Shown: positions 35,324 to 43,596, numbered from the stretch's first letter. The stretch: DNA of 44,042 nt from Marinobacterium sp. (GCA_025800125.1 JAOXSF010000163.1:1-44042); one strand, 5' to 3'. The notes: generated by a model not told the origin, from the letters alone. A program made the numbers and translations.

Positions 35324-35361
35324 ATGTACTATGTACACTCTAAAATATGTACATAGTACAT
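35324..35361. promoter_or_regulatory. Operator palindrome of the toxin-antitoxin operon
   Basis: ATGTACTATGTACA (35324-35337) and TGTACATAGTACAT (35348-35361) form a perfect 14-bp inverted repeat with a 10-bp spacer. Each arm contains GTAC twice. It ends 9 bp before the toxin start, so it must overlap the promoter/leader. It is most likely the site where the antitoxin (or the complex) represses the operon. Confidence 0.75.
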
Positions 35362-35370
35362 GGGGAGTCG

Positions 35371-35691
35371 ATGTTTACTTTTATCGAACTATCAGGCTTC
35401 AGCAAACGCAGGCGGGAGCTACTCACTGACGACAGTTTCCGTAGGCTACAGGAACAACTCATAGTCAACCCAGAGTCAGGTTCCAGGCTTGCCGATACGG
35501 GAGGCTTCCGAAAACTCCGTTGGTCTTTGCCTGGCAAAGGAAAAAGTGGTGGGGTTCGAGTCATTTATTACAACCTCTCACAAAAATCCGGCCGCCTTTA
35601 TCTGGCACTGATATATGCCAAAGACGAAGCGGATAACCTGACAGATAAACAAAAGGCAGCCCTGAAACAGGCTGCAGAGAAGCTCAAATAA
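35371..35691 (+). CDS. RelE/HigB-type toxin
   Basis: A 106-residue type II toxin of the RelE/ParE superfamily. It starts MFTFIELSGFSKRRRELLTDD, followed by LQEQLIVNPESGSRLADTGGFRKLRW. The beta-core GGVRVIYYNL and LYLALIYAKDEADNLT come next, typical of HigB-2-like mRNA interferases. The ATG at 35371 has GGGGAG upstream; an ATG 8 codons earlier lies inside the operator palindrome. The toxin gene comes first and the antitoxin follows 10 bp later, which is the HigBA order. It should cleave ribosome-bound mRNA when free, by family inference. Confidence 0.88.
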   Translation: MFTFIELSGFSKRRRELLTDDSFRRLQEQLIVNPESGSRLADTGGFRKLRWSLPGKGKSGGVRVIYYNLSQKSGRLYLALIYAKDEADNLTDKQKAALKQAAEKLK

Positions 35692-35701
35692 GGAGTCAAC
35701 C

Positions 35702-36004
35702 ATGAAAGACGAACTGTTTGACGACCTGCTTGCAAGTGCAGAAGAGATGGTTGCCATTGAGAACGGTGAACAGCAACCAGCAGCCAACGCCATCCACAGC
35801 TATGACACTCTTGATGTCAAAGCCATCCGCACTGCTTCGGGAAAAAATCAGCAAGAGTTCGCGAAGATCATCGGTGCCAGTGTAGAAAGCGTTAAAAGTT
35901 GGGAAACCAGAAGAAGAAACCCTTCAGGTACAACTCGTAAACTGCTGACCCTGATTGAAGCAAATCCTAAAGTAATGATAGAAAGACTCGCAGCAACCGC
36001 TTAA
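35702..36004 (+). CDS. HigA/NadS-type antitoxin (XRE helix-turn-helix)
   Basis: A 100-residue antitoxin with an XRE-type DNA-binding domain in its second half: FAKIIGASVESVKSWETRRRNPSGTTRKLL (about residues 59-88). The acidic N-terminal part (ELFDDLLASAEEMVAIENGE) should wrap the toxin. It matches the NadS family of antitoxins as I know it. AGGAG precedes the ATG, and it follows the toxin by 10 bp. With the toxin it should bind the 38-bp palindrome and repress the operon. It probably stabilises the prophage or its flank. Confidence 0.88.
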   Translation: MKDELFDDLLASAEEMVAIENGEQQPAANAIHSYDTLDVKAIRTASGKNQQEFAKIIGASVESVKSWETRRRNPSGTTRKLLTLIEANPKVMIERLAATA

Positions 36005-36018
36005 CCCCGGCACCGCCT

Positions 36019-36036
36019 TTCCCGCGCAGGCGAGAA
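36019..36036. repeat. REP-like hairpin after the antitoxin
   Basis: TTCCCGC-GCAG-GCGAGAA is a near-perfect hairpin. It resembles the common intergenic repeat family with TTCCCGC/GCGGGAA arms. It lies between the antitoxin stop and the tail-operon terminator. Confidence 0.4.
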
Positions 36037-36041
36037 TCCAT

Positions 36042-36071
36042 AAAAAGGCTGGCACCGAACCAGTGCCAGCC
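36042..36071 (-). terminator. Terminator of the phage tail operon
   Basis: GGCTGGCAC (36047-36055) pairs with GTGCCAGCC (36063-36071). On the minus strand a TTTTT run follows. It starts 5 bp after the stop of gene D, so it ends the tail operon. Confidence 0.85.
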
Positions 36072-36075
36072 CGCA

Positions 36076-37083
36076 TCAGGCGGGCCGGGTTGCTTCCAGG
36101 CTGCATCGATAGCTACCATCATACCGATGTGTCACCCGGTCAATTGACCATTCCCCCGACATCCTGCCGATGGGGAATCCTTGCATCTTTAACAAACATT
36201 CAGCCGCCAGCATCGGATTACCCGGACAATCAATCCTCAGATGATCACCTTGCCGACTGATGCGGTGCATCTCTGCTTTGATGGCATCCATTGCCTTTGC
36301 TTTTGAGTCATAGCGATCAGGCAAGCGCTTGCGCGGCGTGCCGCCTACTTCTTCCTTTATTTCCTGTGCTTTTTCGTGGTCGTACCAATGAGCGGTGACG
36401 CCAGAAAACTGCCTTTTCTCTGGCCCCGATACCGTGCCAGTAACGTAACCGGGATTACGCGGCTGAAGATCCGGCGGATGCTTGATCAGCACCGGCTGCA
36501 GCACTCTGCCGCTCATACTCTTAACCTGACCACGGGGCGCAAACACCAACAGACTGTCGACGGGCTTACAGACAGCATCATGCAGATCTGCAAGCCTGTG
36601 CAGAAACTTCAAATCTGTTTCTTCCGTTTGATCGAGATGGAGCACCGGCAGACCAGCAAGATCACCGTGCACACGCGGGCTAAATCCGTGCTTGCCTGCA
36701 ATCTCGCCAACAACCCCGCCGATAGTCGTTGCCATCCAGGTCTTTGACTGAGCGCGTTTTAACTCAGTTGGATCTTTTGCATCAAACCTGGCCGCCGTAC
36801 CCGTCAGCGTGAGCGTATTGGGGTACAGCGTCTGACTGATCCGCTGGAGCTTAAAACGACCCAGGTCAACAACCGCCCCCTCTTCATACCCCATCTTGCA
36901 GCCGATAATCTGACCGGTCTCTGGCCAGGCACCAATATCTCCGGAAGCGATAACAATGGTGATACTGTCAGATTCCATCCCGGCAGCATCCACCACGGCA
37001 CAGCTGATCAGCCGGGGCTGAGCGATAGCCGCCACAGCCCCGGTGAGCTCACAAACCGGGGTTAAATCTCTGATCTCGGACAT
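36076..37083 (-). CDS. P2-like late control protein D (tail hub/spike base)
   Basis: A 335-residue homologue of P2 gpD, which forms the tail hub below the tube and resembles half of VgrG (gp27-like). Recognised blocks include ITIVIASGDIGAWPETGQ, GVVGEIAGKHGF, HLDQTEETDLKFLHRLADLHDAV and the C-terminal PIGRMSGEWSIDRVTHRYDGSY. It is the last gene of the tail operon, as in P2. No ogr-type zinc-finger activator gene follows it in this window. Confidence 0.93.
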   Translation of the reverse strand: MSEIRDLTPVCELTGAVAAIAQPRLISCAVVDAAGMESDSITIVIASGDIGAWPETGQIIGCKMGYEEGAVVDLGRFKLQRISQTLYPNTLTLTGTAARFDAKDPTELKRAQSKTWMATTIGGVVGEIAGKHGFSPRVHGDLAGLPVLHLDQTEETDLKFLHRLADLHDAVCKPVDSLLVFAPRGQVKSMSGRVLQPVLIKHPPDLQPRNPGYVTGTVSGPEKRQFSGVTAHWYDHEKAQEIKEEVGGTPRKRLPDRYDSKAKAMDAIKAEMHRISRQGDHLRIDCPGNPMLAAECLLKMQGFPIGRMSGEWSIDRVTHRYDGSYRCSLEATRPA

Positions 37084-37086
37084 ACA

Positions 37087-37308
37087 TTAATCCCATGCCA
37101 TTATGCGCGTGACTTCAGGCTCTTCCGGCAACTCAGGCAGATGCAAGACCACCCCGCTATCAAAGATCGGCCCTTGCTCTGCTGCGTGCTCATTCAGCGA
37201 CCAAAACGCATCCGTGATCACCTCATCGCTGCGACCCAGCTCCTGCCACAGCAGCCGGTCAACGGTATCCCCGTGAACGGTGCGAATAGTTTTATAGATC
37301 CCTCTCAT
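37087..37308 (-). CDS. P2-like tail protein X (LysM-like)
   Basis: A 73-residue small basal protein of the gpX type. It has one LysM-like unit: YKTIRTVHGDTVDRLLWQELGRSDEVITDAFWSLN, followed by a short segment ending HLPELPEEP. gpX-type proteins sit at the baseplate/hub of contractile tails. The start overlaps the end of gene U by one base, and gene D follows 3 bp later. Confidence 0.88.
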   Translation of the reverse strand: MRGIYKTIRTVHGDTVDRLLWQELGRSDEVITDAFWSLNEHAAEQGPIFDSGVVLHLPELPEEPEVTRIMAWD

Positions 37309-37685
37309 CAGGGCCTGTACTCCTGCAGATCAACCTGAAACGCGGTCTTCAGTGCGGTGCCGTCATCAATCAATCGACTGCCGTTTTCAGTCACTCTGAC
37401 AACCATCCACAACCCCAGCACTACACCATCCCCCTTCACTACCGTCTGAGGCTCTTCATTTATAAAGCCACGAAGTAGATCCAGCTTCGTGCCGCCAGTA
37501 TTACCCAGAATCTGGCCTTTCAAGCTGATTGTCTGCAGCGGCCGCCCTATCCGCTGAGTTGCCGGGTGCTGACCCGCACGGTCAATTGTTGCAATCCCTG
37601 ATTCTGCAGTGCGAGTCCAGGCCTCATAGTCTGTATCCATATAAACACTGAACACAAAGTCACCGATGGCTAACATCTGCCTCAT
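37308..37685 (-). CDS. P2-like tail protein U
   Basis: A 125-residue gpU-type protein, seen in MLAIGDFVFSV, RIGRPLQTISLKGQILG and LWMVVRVTENGSRLIDDGTALKTAFQVDLQEY. gpU is a tail-completion or initiator protein of P2-like tails. Its start overlaps the tape-measure stop by 4 bases, and its stop overlaps gene X by one base, so translation is tightly coupled. Confidence 0.9.
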   Translation of the reverse strand: MRQMLAIGDFVFSVYMDTDYEAWTRTAESGIATIDRAGQHPATQRIGRPLQTISLKGQILGNTGGTKLDLLRGFINEEPQTVVKGDGVVLGLWMVVRVTENGSRLIDDGTALKTAFQVDLQEYRP

Positions 37686-40600
37686 GACATGATCTCCATG
37701 CTGTCATCTAGCCTTCCTGATAATGTCGGATTCAGGGCCGGTAACAGCTGCGTGGTCATCAGCTCCTGCATTTTTTGCAGGGCCAGTTCCGCGATCTGCT
37801 CAGCATTGCTTCCGGGCTGAACATTAATGGTGATGTTCGGCTGAAAATTCACGACCTTTTCATCACGGGTTTGCTTGCTGGAATTCGCATGCTGAATCTC
37901 TTGATGAATCTTCTGCAAGCCACTGCCAGTGATTACCGATCCGGTTTCCTCATCGGCTTCAGCCAGTTGCTGCTTCAGAGGCTTGTCCCGCAGCTCTGCT
38001 TTAAGGGTGGTGGTGACAGAGCTTGCCTGCATGGTTTCTGCCGCGCTCGATGACGACTGATCTGCTATCAGCGTCTGATTTGTGGCGTTATTGGTTTCAA
38101 TCTCAGAATCTGAACGGAACCATTCCATTACCTTGGTGGCCGCCCAGCGACCGGCATCACCACCAAACCAGCCACCCAGGCCAGCGCCAATGGCCGCACC
38201 GATACCTGTACCCAGAATCGGCACGATGGAACCAATGGCCGCACCGGCAGCAGCTCCCCCGGCAGCACCTCCCCAGCCGCCTGCCATATCACCTACCGCC
38301 GCAGCGGCTTCCACTTCATCTCCAGAGGAAACCGCTGAAAGAAAGCTACCGGACTGAATCACCGTATCTACAGGCCGGATCAGCCTACCGGCCATACCCA
38401 GCAGATCACCAGCAGACCCGGACAGGGCCCCAAGCATATCTGTCGCGGTACCAGTCAAATCACCAGCGACATCCAGCGTATCCGCTACCACTTCAGGCGC
38501 AACCAGCATCGTGGCAGCACCGGCACCCCAACTGGCCAGTGGTTTAAGCCAGTCGACGGCTCGACTGAATATACCGACATGCTCGCTTTCAGATGCAGTA
38601 TGACTGTCTGATTCTGTGCGGCTACTGGATTCACTGCTGGTTTTTGTCGTCTCTACAGAAGAATAATCACGACTTTCGGCATAGGACGTTGAAGCTCTAT
38701 CAGATGACAGATGTGATTCCGTAGCCTGAGGCCGCTCCGATGAGTACCGCCCCTCAGAATGAGAGGTCGAACGATGATCAGAACCACGACCACTGGCAAA
38801 GCTGCTCATCGATGCCGGACCAGTCAGCCCTCCAGCCAACTGTTCCAGAGCCAGATTGCCCAGCGTTTTAGTAGCCGCCCAGCCTTTAGCCGCTAACCCG
38901 GCCAGTCGCCCCCGCTTGCTACGGGGTTTACGTACGTCCGGACGCTCCCCGGGCTCATCCTTTTTATCCGACGCATCCTTTCGTCCGCGCCGATCCAGAT
39001 CAGAGCCTCTCTGCCCATCATTACTACCCGGATCAATACTGGCGGTACGGCCCAACACACGGTTAAACCGATCCAGCGCCCGTGCAGCCAGCCCAGCTTT
39101 GTCTGCTGTATCTTCTGATGCAACTGCCAGCCGCGCTTCTTTTTCAGCGGTATCAAGGGCCGACTGTGCCCGCCATTGCTCCACTTTGGCTGATGCAATT
39201 TGCCAGGCAAACATAGCCGCCTTGTACCCGACATAAACGGCTGCCAGGCCAGTCACTACCGTGGTGACAGCCCCGCCCGCTTTGGCCATATCCGCCAGAG
39301 CATTAACTACCCAAGTGGTACCTTCCGCCAGCACATTAATCGCAGGCAGAAAATCACCGGCAATCTCCTGACCCAGACGATCAAAGGCCCGAGTGACCGC
39401 CCCGAGCTTAAACGCGGTTTTCTTTTCAGCATTCTCAAACTCTTCTTCATAAGAGCCTTCGTACTGCGTCACTCGTTCGGTCTGAGAAAACGTCTTTTCC
39501 ATGAGCTGAGGATTTTTCAGCAGGGACATGAACATGCCCTTGCCTTCTTCCCCGAAAATACTGGATACCAGCGCACTCTGTTCTGCCTGATCGGCGTCTG
39601 CGATAACAGAGAACACGTCTTTAATGGTGCCGACAGCATCATCCTGCATCCGGTACGCAATATCTTCCGGGTCCAGGCCAATCCGCTCCATGGCCTTTTT
39701 CTGACCACCGCTGGCCGCCCAGCCTTTGGTCAGCGAACCCAGCAGGTTTTTCATCCCGGTGGCCACCACCTCTGCCTCAGCGCCACCAGACAACATGGCA
39801 CTGGCCAGACTGGCCGTTTGCACCTCAGTCAGGCCTGATGCCATCGCATCTGACCCGTTACGCTTCAGTACCTCACTGATCTTTGCTGCGGATACCGTAC
39901 CATCAGAATCATTCGACAGGGCATTAACGGCATCAGCCAGCAGCTCAGCCTGCTGCTGATTCAGACCCATACCTGCCCGCCAGCTGGTCATAATATTACC
40001 GGCGTCTTCTGCACTCAGATCAAAAGCCACGCTCATTTTTGCAGCTGCTTCGGTAAAGCCCAGCAACTCTTCTTTTTTGATACCGGACTGGCCACCGGCA
40101 GCGGCAATCTGCGTCAGCTGCTCTGCGGGCAGATTCACCTCAACGCCCAACTTCAGCAGCTCACTTTTGAAGGCCTCCTTTTCTCCCTTCGCGTCATCAA
40201 AATCAACAACTTTGGACACATCGCCCATAGCGCTATCCATGGTGATGGATCTGGCCACTGGAACAACCGCTGCCAGCGTCGCTGCCACGGCGGCCTGACC
40301 ACCGATATTATCCTGCGCATCAGACAGACGGTTATCCGCTGCCGCCATACGACGCTGAGCTGAACTCAGGGCTTCCAGTTTAGGCTTCTGCTTTTCAATG
40401 GCCGATGTCGTTGATTCAACTTCGCGTTTTAAGCGGGCCTGCTCTCGGGCCAGATTGCCGGTATCCACACCAGACTCTTTCAGCTCGCCATCCAGTTTCT
40501 TAAGACTGGTCCGTTGCTTATCAATACTGTGCTTATAATCCTCAGCTTTCTTACTGGCTTCTTTATGCGCAGCATTCAGCTTATTCAGACTGGCCCGGCT

Positions 40601-41020
40601 TCTGTTCAGCTGCTCTGTCACAACAATAACCTGATCGCCCAGCGCTTCCTGCTCAAGCTTCAGCGCCTTAACATCGCCTTTACCGTCTGCAATGTTTTTA
40701 GACAACGTCGTCAGACGCCTGGACAGCTTTTTCTTCAAAGCAGCTAACTCATCTGTTTTATCCTTAGCAACCTCTTGCTCTGTGGTCAGATCCTTTAATG
40801 TTTTCCGATTCTTACGATAATCAACCAGCGTCGCAGCCAACCCTTTGCGCAAATCAGCATACTTGCCCAGTTTTTTCTGGGTGGCTTCCAGCGCACGCAT
40901 ATCACTACGCTGCTCTTTCAGCAGGGTGCTCAGATCTTTCACATCCGCCGCCGCTGCAGTGATGGCCGGAGATATTTTATTCCGACCGATCAGGTCTATT
41001 GCATATCTCACTGCACTCAT
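37682..41020 (-). CDS. Tail tape measure protein (P2 gpT-like)
   Basis: A 1112-residue protein that sets tail length and probably helps DNA entry. Residues about 10-240 are a long coiled coil. The TP901-type tape-measure core follows, with GVEVNLPAEQLTQIAAAGGQSG and GNIMTSWRAGMGLNQQQAELL. A hydrophobic stretch lies at about 555-590 (TVVTGLAAVYVGYKAAMFAW). Residues about 735-815 are an extreme Ser/Thr/Glu-rich low-complexity insert. Near the C-terminus is a glycine-zipper segment (GAAAGAAIGSIVPILGTGIG). The start is the ATG at 41020, with GGAG at the right distance; a TTG six codons upstream lacks one. The length would fit a long tail. Confidence 0.93.
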   Translation of the reverse strand: MSAVRYAIDLIGRNKISPAITAAAADVKDLSTLLKEQRSDMRALEATQKKLGKYADLRKGLAATLVDYRKNRKTLKDLTTEQEVAKDKTDELAALKKKLSRRLTTLSKNIADGKGDVKALKLEQEALGDQVIVVTEQLNRSRASLNKLNAAHKEASKKAEDYKHSIDKQRTSLKKLDGELKESGVDTGNLAREQARLKREVESTTSAIEKQKPKLEALSSAQRRMAAADNRLSDAQDNIGGQAAVAATLAAVVPVARSITMDSAMGDVSKVVDFDDAKGEKEAFKSELLKLGVEVNLPAEQLTQIAAAGGQSGIKKEELLGFTEAAAKMSVAFDLSAEDAGNIMTSWRAGMGLNQQQAELLADAVNALSNDSDGTVSAAKISEVLKRNGSDAMASGLTEVQTASLASAMLSGGAEAEVVATGMKNLLGSLTKGWAASGGQKKAMERIGLDPEDIAYRMQDDAVGTIKDVFSVIADADQAEQSALVSSIFGEEGKGMFMSLLKNPQLMEKTFSQTERVTQYEGSYEEEFENAEKKTAFKLGAVTRAFDRLGQEIAGDFLPAINVLAEGTTWVVNALADMAKAGGAVTTVVTGLAAVYVGYKAAMFAWQIASAKVEQWRAQSALDTAEKEARLAVASEDTADKAGLAARALDRFNRVLGRTASIDPGSNDGQRGSDLDRRGRKDASDKKDEPGERPDVRKPRSKRGRLAGLAAKGWAATKTLGNLALEQLAGGLTGPASMSSFASGRGSDHRSTSHSEGRYSSERPQATESHLSSDRASTSYAESRDYSSVETTKTSSESSSRTESDSHTASESEHVGIFSRAVDWLKPLASWGAGAATMLVAPEVVADTLDVAGDLTGTATDMLGALSGSAGDLLGMAGRLIRPVDTVIQSGSFLSAVSSGDEVEAAAAVGDMAGGWGGAAGGAAAGAAIGSIVPILGTGIGAAIGAGLGGWFGGDAGRWAATKVMEWFRSDSEIETNNATNQTLIADQSSSSAAETMQASSVTTTLKAELRDKPLKQQLAEADEETGSVITGSGLQKIHQEIQHANSSKQTRDEKVVNFQPNITINVQPGSNAEQIAELALQKMQELMTTQLLPALNPTLSGRLDDSMEIMS

Positions 41021-41039
41021 ACTTTTCTCCGGATGCAAA

Positions 41040-41060
41040 TAAACCGCCAGTCGGCGGTTT
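41040..41060 (-). terminator. Hairpin between the chaperone genes and the tape measure
   Basis: AACCGCC (41041-41047) pairs with GGCGGTT (41052-41058) around AGTC. On the minus strand it is followed by ATTTGC, a weak U-tract. It sits directly after the E' stop and before the tape-measure ribosome site, so it may attenuate transcription or shield the 3' end. Confidence 0.45.
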
Positions 41061-41061
41061 A

Positions 41062-41241
41062 TTCACCCACACTGGATCAGACCTTTTGATTCAGCCGCTT
41101 TACTAATTGGTAATACCGCCTCACAGCCCTATTTACCGGCCAACCATTAACCTCTTGATCATTTGTCGGGGTATTAAGGACGATCAGATCCGTCAGGATT
41201 TCAATGTCTTCCGGGCAGAGTATGACGTCCCGGTTTTTGAT
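41062..41241 (-). other. E' extension of the tail chaperone, reached by -1 frameshift
   Basis: In the -1 frame after the slippery site, 59 codons follow before the TGA at 41062-41064. They include KNRDVILCPEDIEILTDLI and GWPVNRAVRRYYQLVKAAE. This frame has no start codon near its beginning. It ends only 42 bp before the tape-measure ATG, just where P2 has E' and lambda has T. The fusion product E+E' would be about 261 residues (202 from E plus 59), against 217 for E alone. Confidence 0.8.
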
Positions 41242-41846
41242 AAAAAATCGCTGATACGCTTACTCAGGCTCGCAGCATCTGGCACGCTCAGGCTTTCCAG
41301 TTCCTGCTTATCAAGACCGGAAACGTGCTGCAGGATAAACTGCTGTGAATCGTCTTCATCGGTAATCTGGTGCCATTTACCCAGCACGCCTACTGTGGGT
41401 AAAGTCAGAGGCAATTTATCAACTTTTCCATGCACAACAGTATCAACAGGAACCAGCAAGGGCAGTTGATTCAGCTGGTCGAATGCCTGCTCAGCCTCTT
41501 TATATTTTTTGCCAGACAACCCACCCCAGACCAGTTTGTCGAACCAGTAGCGGCTATCTTCGCCGAACATATAGTCAACTTGTTCTTTCAGGGTGTTGAA
41601 GTCCACACTGACCAAGCGGTCCATTTCTTTGTCACTTAAGCCCGCACTCAGAGCCACCAGAGCACTGTAAAATTCGTGATTCTCTTTAGGCTTATCATCC
41701 TTCTGACTGGGCTGGTATTCATCAACCAGCGCTATATGCTGGCCATTATCAATCATCGTCAGAGTGAGGGTGTCGTGCTGCTCCCCGTTGTCGCGGGTTA
41801 ACGGGCAATACAGGCTGACGGTCTGATCTTTCCAGATAGGTTCCAT
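41193..41846 (-). CDS. Tail assembly chaperone E (P2/Mu gp41 type)
   Basis: A 217-residue protein located between the tube and tape-measure genes, where contractile phages keep the tail assembly chaperone pair (P2 E/E', Mu gp41/gp42). It has the N-terminal part expected of such chaperones (DTLTLTMIDNG) and a helical middle (FNTLKEQVDYMFG). Near its end is the slippery sequence TTTTTTA, where a fraction of ribosomes should shift to -1 and make the longer E+E' form. The chaperone pair coats the tape measure during assembly and is not in the virion. AAGGAAG precedes the ATG. Confidence 0.8.
   Translation of the reverse strand: MEPIWKDQTVSLYCPLTRDNGEQHDTLTLTMIDNGQHIALVDEYQPSQKDDKPKENHEFYSALVALSAGLSDKEMDRLVSVDFNTLKEQVDYMFGEDSRYWFDKLVWGGLSGKKYKEAEQAFDQLNQLPLLVPVDTVVHGKVDKLPLTLPTVGVLGKWHQITDEDDSQQFILQHVSGLDKQELESLSVPDAASLSKRISDFLSKTGTSYSARKTLKS
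41241..41247 (-). promoter_or_regulatory. Slippery heptamer T-TTT-TTA for -1 frameshifting
   Basis: On the minus strand the codons GAT TTT TTA place TTTTTTA in the correct X-XXY-YYZ phase, at codons 200-202 of E. P2 uses TTTTTTG at the same place. The -1 frame continues open for 59 codons. Confidence 0.8.
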
Positions 41847-41870
41847 AGAGCTTCCTTAATTATCAGGCAC

Positions 41871-41896
41871 AAAAAAGCCAGTACGGAGACTGGCTT
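41871..41896 (-). terminator. Terminator between tube FII and chaperone E
   Basis: AAGCCAGT (41875-41882) pairs with ACTGGCTT (41889-41896). The minus-strand transcript then runs into TTTTTT. It lies in the 69-bp gap between two tail genes, so it must be partial or relieved during late transcription. Confidence 0.75.
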
Positions 41897-41915
41897 AACA
41901 GGGTGGTAAATAGTG

Positions 41916-42416
41916 TTACATCTCGACGTTAGCCCGGTGTGCCTCCATAAAGTCTGTACCGAAAATAACCGCCTTCTGCGTTGGCACATCAATATCGTGT
42001 ATTACTTTACCGTTATCCATGTGCTTAAAGGCCCGGCAGGTAATGTCTAATGTATGTTTATAAACCCCGCCCTTAATTTCTTCGGATTTAATGCTACTTA
42101 CTTCACAAGTATGCTCCCACCGTAGTGGAACTTTGTTTTTCTGCTCATCAAGTGTTGAGCCCAACACTGTAATTTCAGAATAACTGTCAGCATCAATACC
42201 CAGAGTCAGTAGCATTTCATCTGTCGCGCCAGTAGTGACGATTTTACATTTCATCACTTCCAGTCCCGTCATAATCTCACCAGGAACAAACCGAGCACCT
42301 TTAGTTTCTTCCATCTTTTTGGTGATTTCTGGCGGTGTATATCCCTCCATTTCTGCAACCAGCGGCATGCCATTAATAATGGCACGTGACAATACAATTG
42401 CGCGCGTTTCAGCCAT
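41916..42416 (-). CDS. Major tail tube protein FII
   Basis: A 166-residue tail-tube protein of the P2 FII family. Recognised parts are IINGMPLVAEMEGYTPPEITKKMEE, ARFVPGEIMTGLEVMKCKIV and the C-terminal KAVIFGTDFMEAHRANVEM. The ATG at 42416 lies inside the end of the sheath gene (8-base overlap) and is preceded by GGGGGAG, so sheath and tube are translationally coupled. It builds the inner tube through which DNA is ejected. Confidence 0.92.
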   Translation of the reverse strand: MAETRAIVLSRAIINGMPLVAEMEGYTPPEITKKMEETKGARFVPGEIMTGLEVMKCKIVTTGATDEMLLTLGIDADSYSEITVLGSTLDEQKNKVPLRWEHTCEVSSIKSEEIKGGVYKHTLDITCRAFKHMDNGKVIHDIDVPTQKAVIFGTDFMEAHRANVEM

Positions 42417-43593
42417 TAGCCTGCTCCCCCAATACACTTTCCAGATACGCTTCCACGTATCTTTCTTTCGCGTTTACGTGGTAAACCATGTGTTCATTCG
42501 GAGCATACCTCCCATAATCAAACACGATATACCACGAGCCATTTTGATAACGACTGGCGGTATTTAATGTTGGATGCAGATAAATTTCACCACCCGGTAT
42601 AATCTCAGCCGCAATCAGATCTCTCAGAAAGCTATTAAGTCGCCGAATGACCTGATCCCAAAAACTTTTGGTCATTTGCTTACCCATATACTCCTGACTG
42701 GACAACTCAAGTTTCCGGCAAATTGTATCTTCAAGGCCAACATAACTGATAAATTTACCCGTCACACTGCGGTTACCGATTAATGACCAGCCGCCCATAG
42801 AAGTATGACAGATCGCCGCACAACCATGCCGATTAAGCAGATCAGCTTCGCTCGTTTTATCCAGAATATTGTATTCAATAGTTCGAGCCGTGCCATTAAT
42901 GGGCACCGACTGATTACCAGGCGATTCCCATTGTTTCACCGCTGCAAGCGCACCCACAGCTACGACTGAGCCAGGCACCAGAATGTCTCCTTTAGCCTTC
43001 CGGCTGTAGATACTGACAGCCGGGTCCACCATATAGACTCTTTCGTGATTCGAGCCCTCGCCGCCCAGAGTATCCAGAAGCTCAATCTGTTCCCCTGTAG
43101 TCGTAGACAAACCATCAGCGACTACACGGGCACGCAGAGCTGCCCCAACCCCAGCCAGCGCATCAATCACGGCTTTTTCATGACTGAAGCCAGGTGCTGC
43201 AATAATGGTCGGGCGTTCCTGACATTCACGGGCCGCCGCGATACCCAGGCGCTGATTAGTAGCCGGGTCGCGTCCGCCAACCACCCGGGATTTATTGGTG
43301 GCAAAGTCACCGCCGTCTTCCACCACGATCACATAAATAGCGACCTGTGTTTTTTCATGGGTTTTCATAACACAGTGGATCAATGACCCACGTTCATCAC
43401 CCGTACTGTCGATCAACTGCCAGTGGCCGGGATTAGCAACCCGAATCGGCACGTTATATTGCACTGATGCGTGCTTGTCCGGGGCAGTGCCGATCAGACA
43501 GACCACATCCTCCCCTGGCGGCCCCAGGGGCGGAAACGGCTCAGAGGTAATAATACTGATGCCGTTATGTTCAAAAGCAGGATTTAAGGGCAT
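42409..43593 (-). CDS. Major tail sheath protein FI
   Basis: A 394-residue contractile sheath protein of the P2 FI family. Recognised parts are FEHNGISIITSEPFPPLGPP near the N-terminus, VGLIGTAPD-like CLIGTAPDK, the ARECQERPTIIAAPGFSHE strand and SPGNQSVPINGTARTIEY. The C-terminal sheath domain carries FSLEDTICRK-like LEDTICRKLEL, FLRDLIAAEIIPGGEIYLHPTLN and HVNAKERYVEAYLESV. Contraction of this sheath drives the tube into the host. It confirms that the phage is a myovirus-type (contractile-tail) element. Confidence 0.93.
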   Translation of the reverse strand: MPLNPAFEHNGISIITSEPFPPLGPPGEDVVCLIGTAPDKHASVQYNVPIRVANPGHWQLIDSTGDERGSLIHCVMKTHEKTQVAIYVIVVEDGGDFATNKSRVVGGRDPATNQRLGIAAARECQERPTIIAAPGFSHEKAVIDALAGVGAALRARVVADGLSTTTGEQIELLDTLGGEGSNHERVYMVDPAVSIYSRKAKGDILVPGSVVAVGALAAVKQWESPGNQSVPINGTARTIEYNILDKTSEADLLNRHGCAAICHTSMGGWSLIGNRSVTGKFISYVGLEDTICRKLELSSQEYMGKQMTKSFWDQVIRRLNSFLRDLIAAEIIPGGEIYLHPTLNTASRYQNGSWYIVFDYGRYAPNEHMVYHVNAKERYVEAYLESVLGEQANG

Positions 43594-43596
43594 TGA

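Noticed and set aside
34791-35343. Several short frames between dgkA and the toxin gene, checked for an ogr-like zinc-finger protein
   Set aside because: None shows paired CxxC motifs or other family features; all are low-complexity or Cys/Phe-rich by chance.
35544-35560. GGTTCGAGTC, reminiscent of a tRNA T-arm
   Set aside because: It is inside the toxin coding sequence and no cloverleaf can be built around it.
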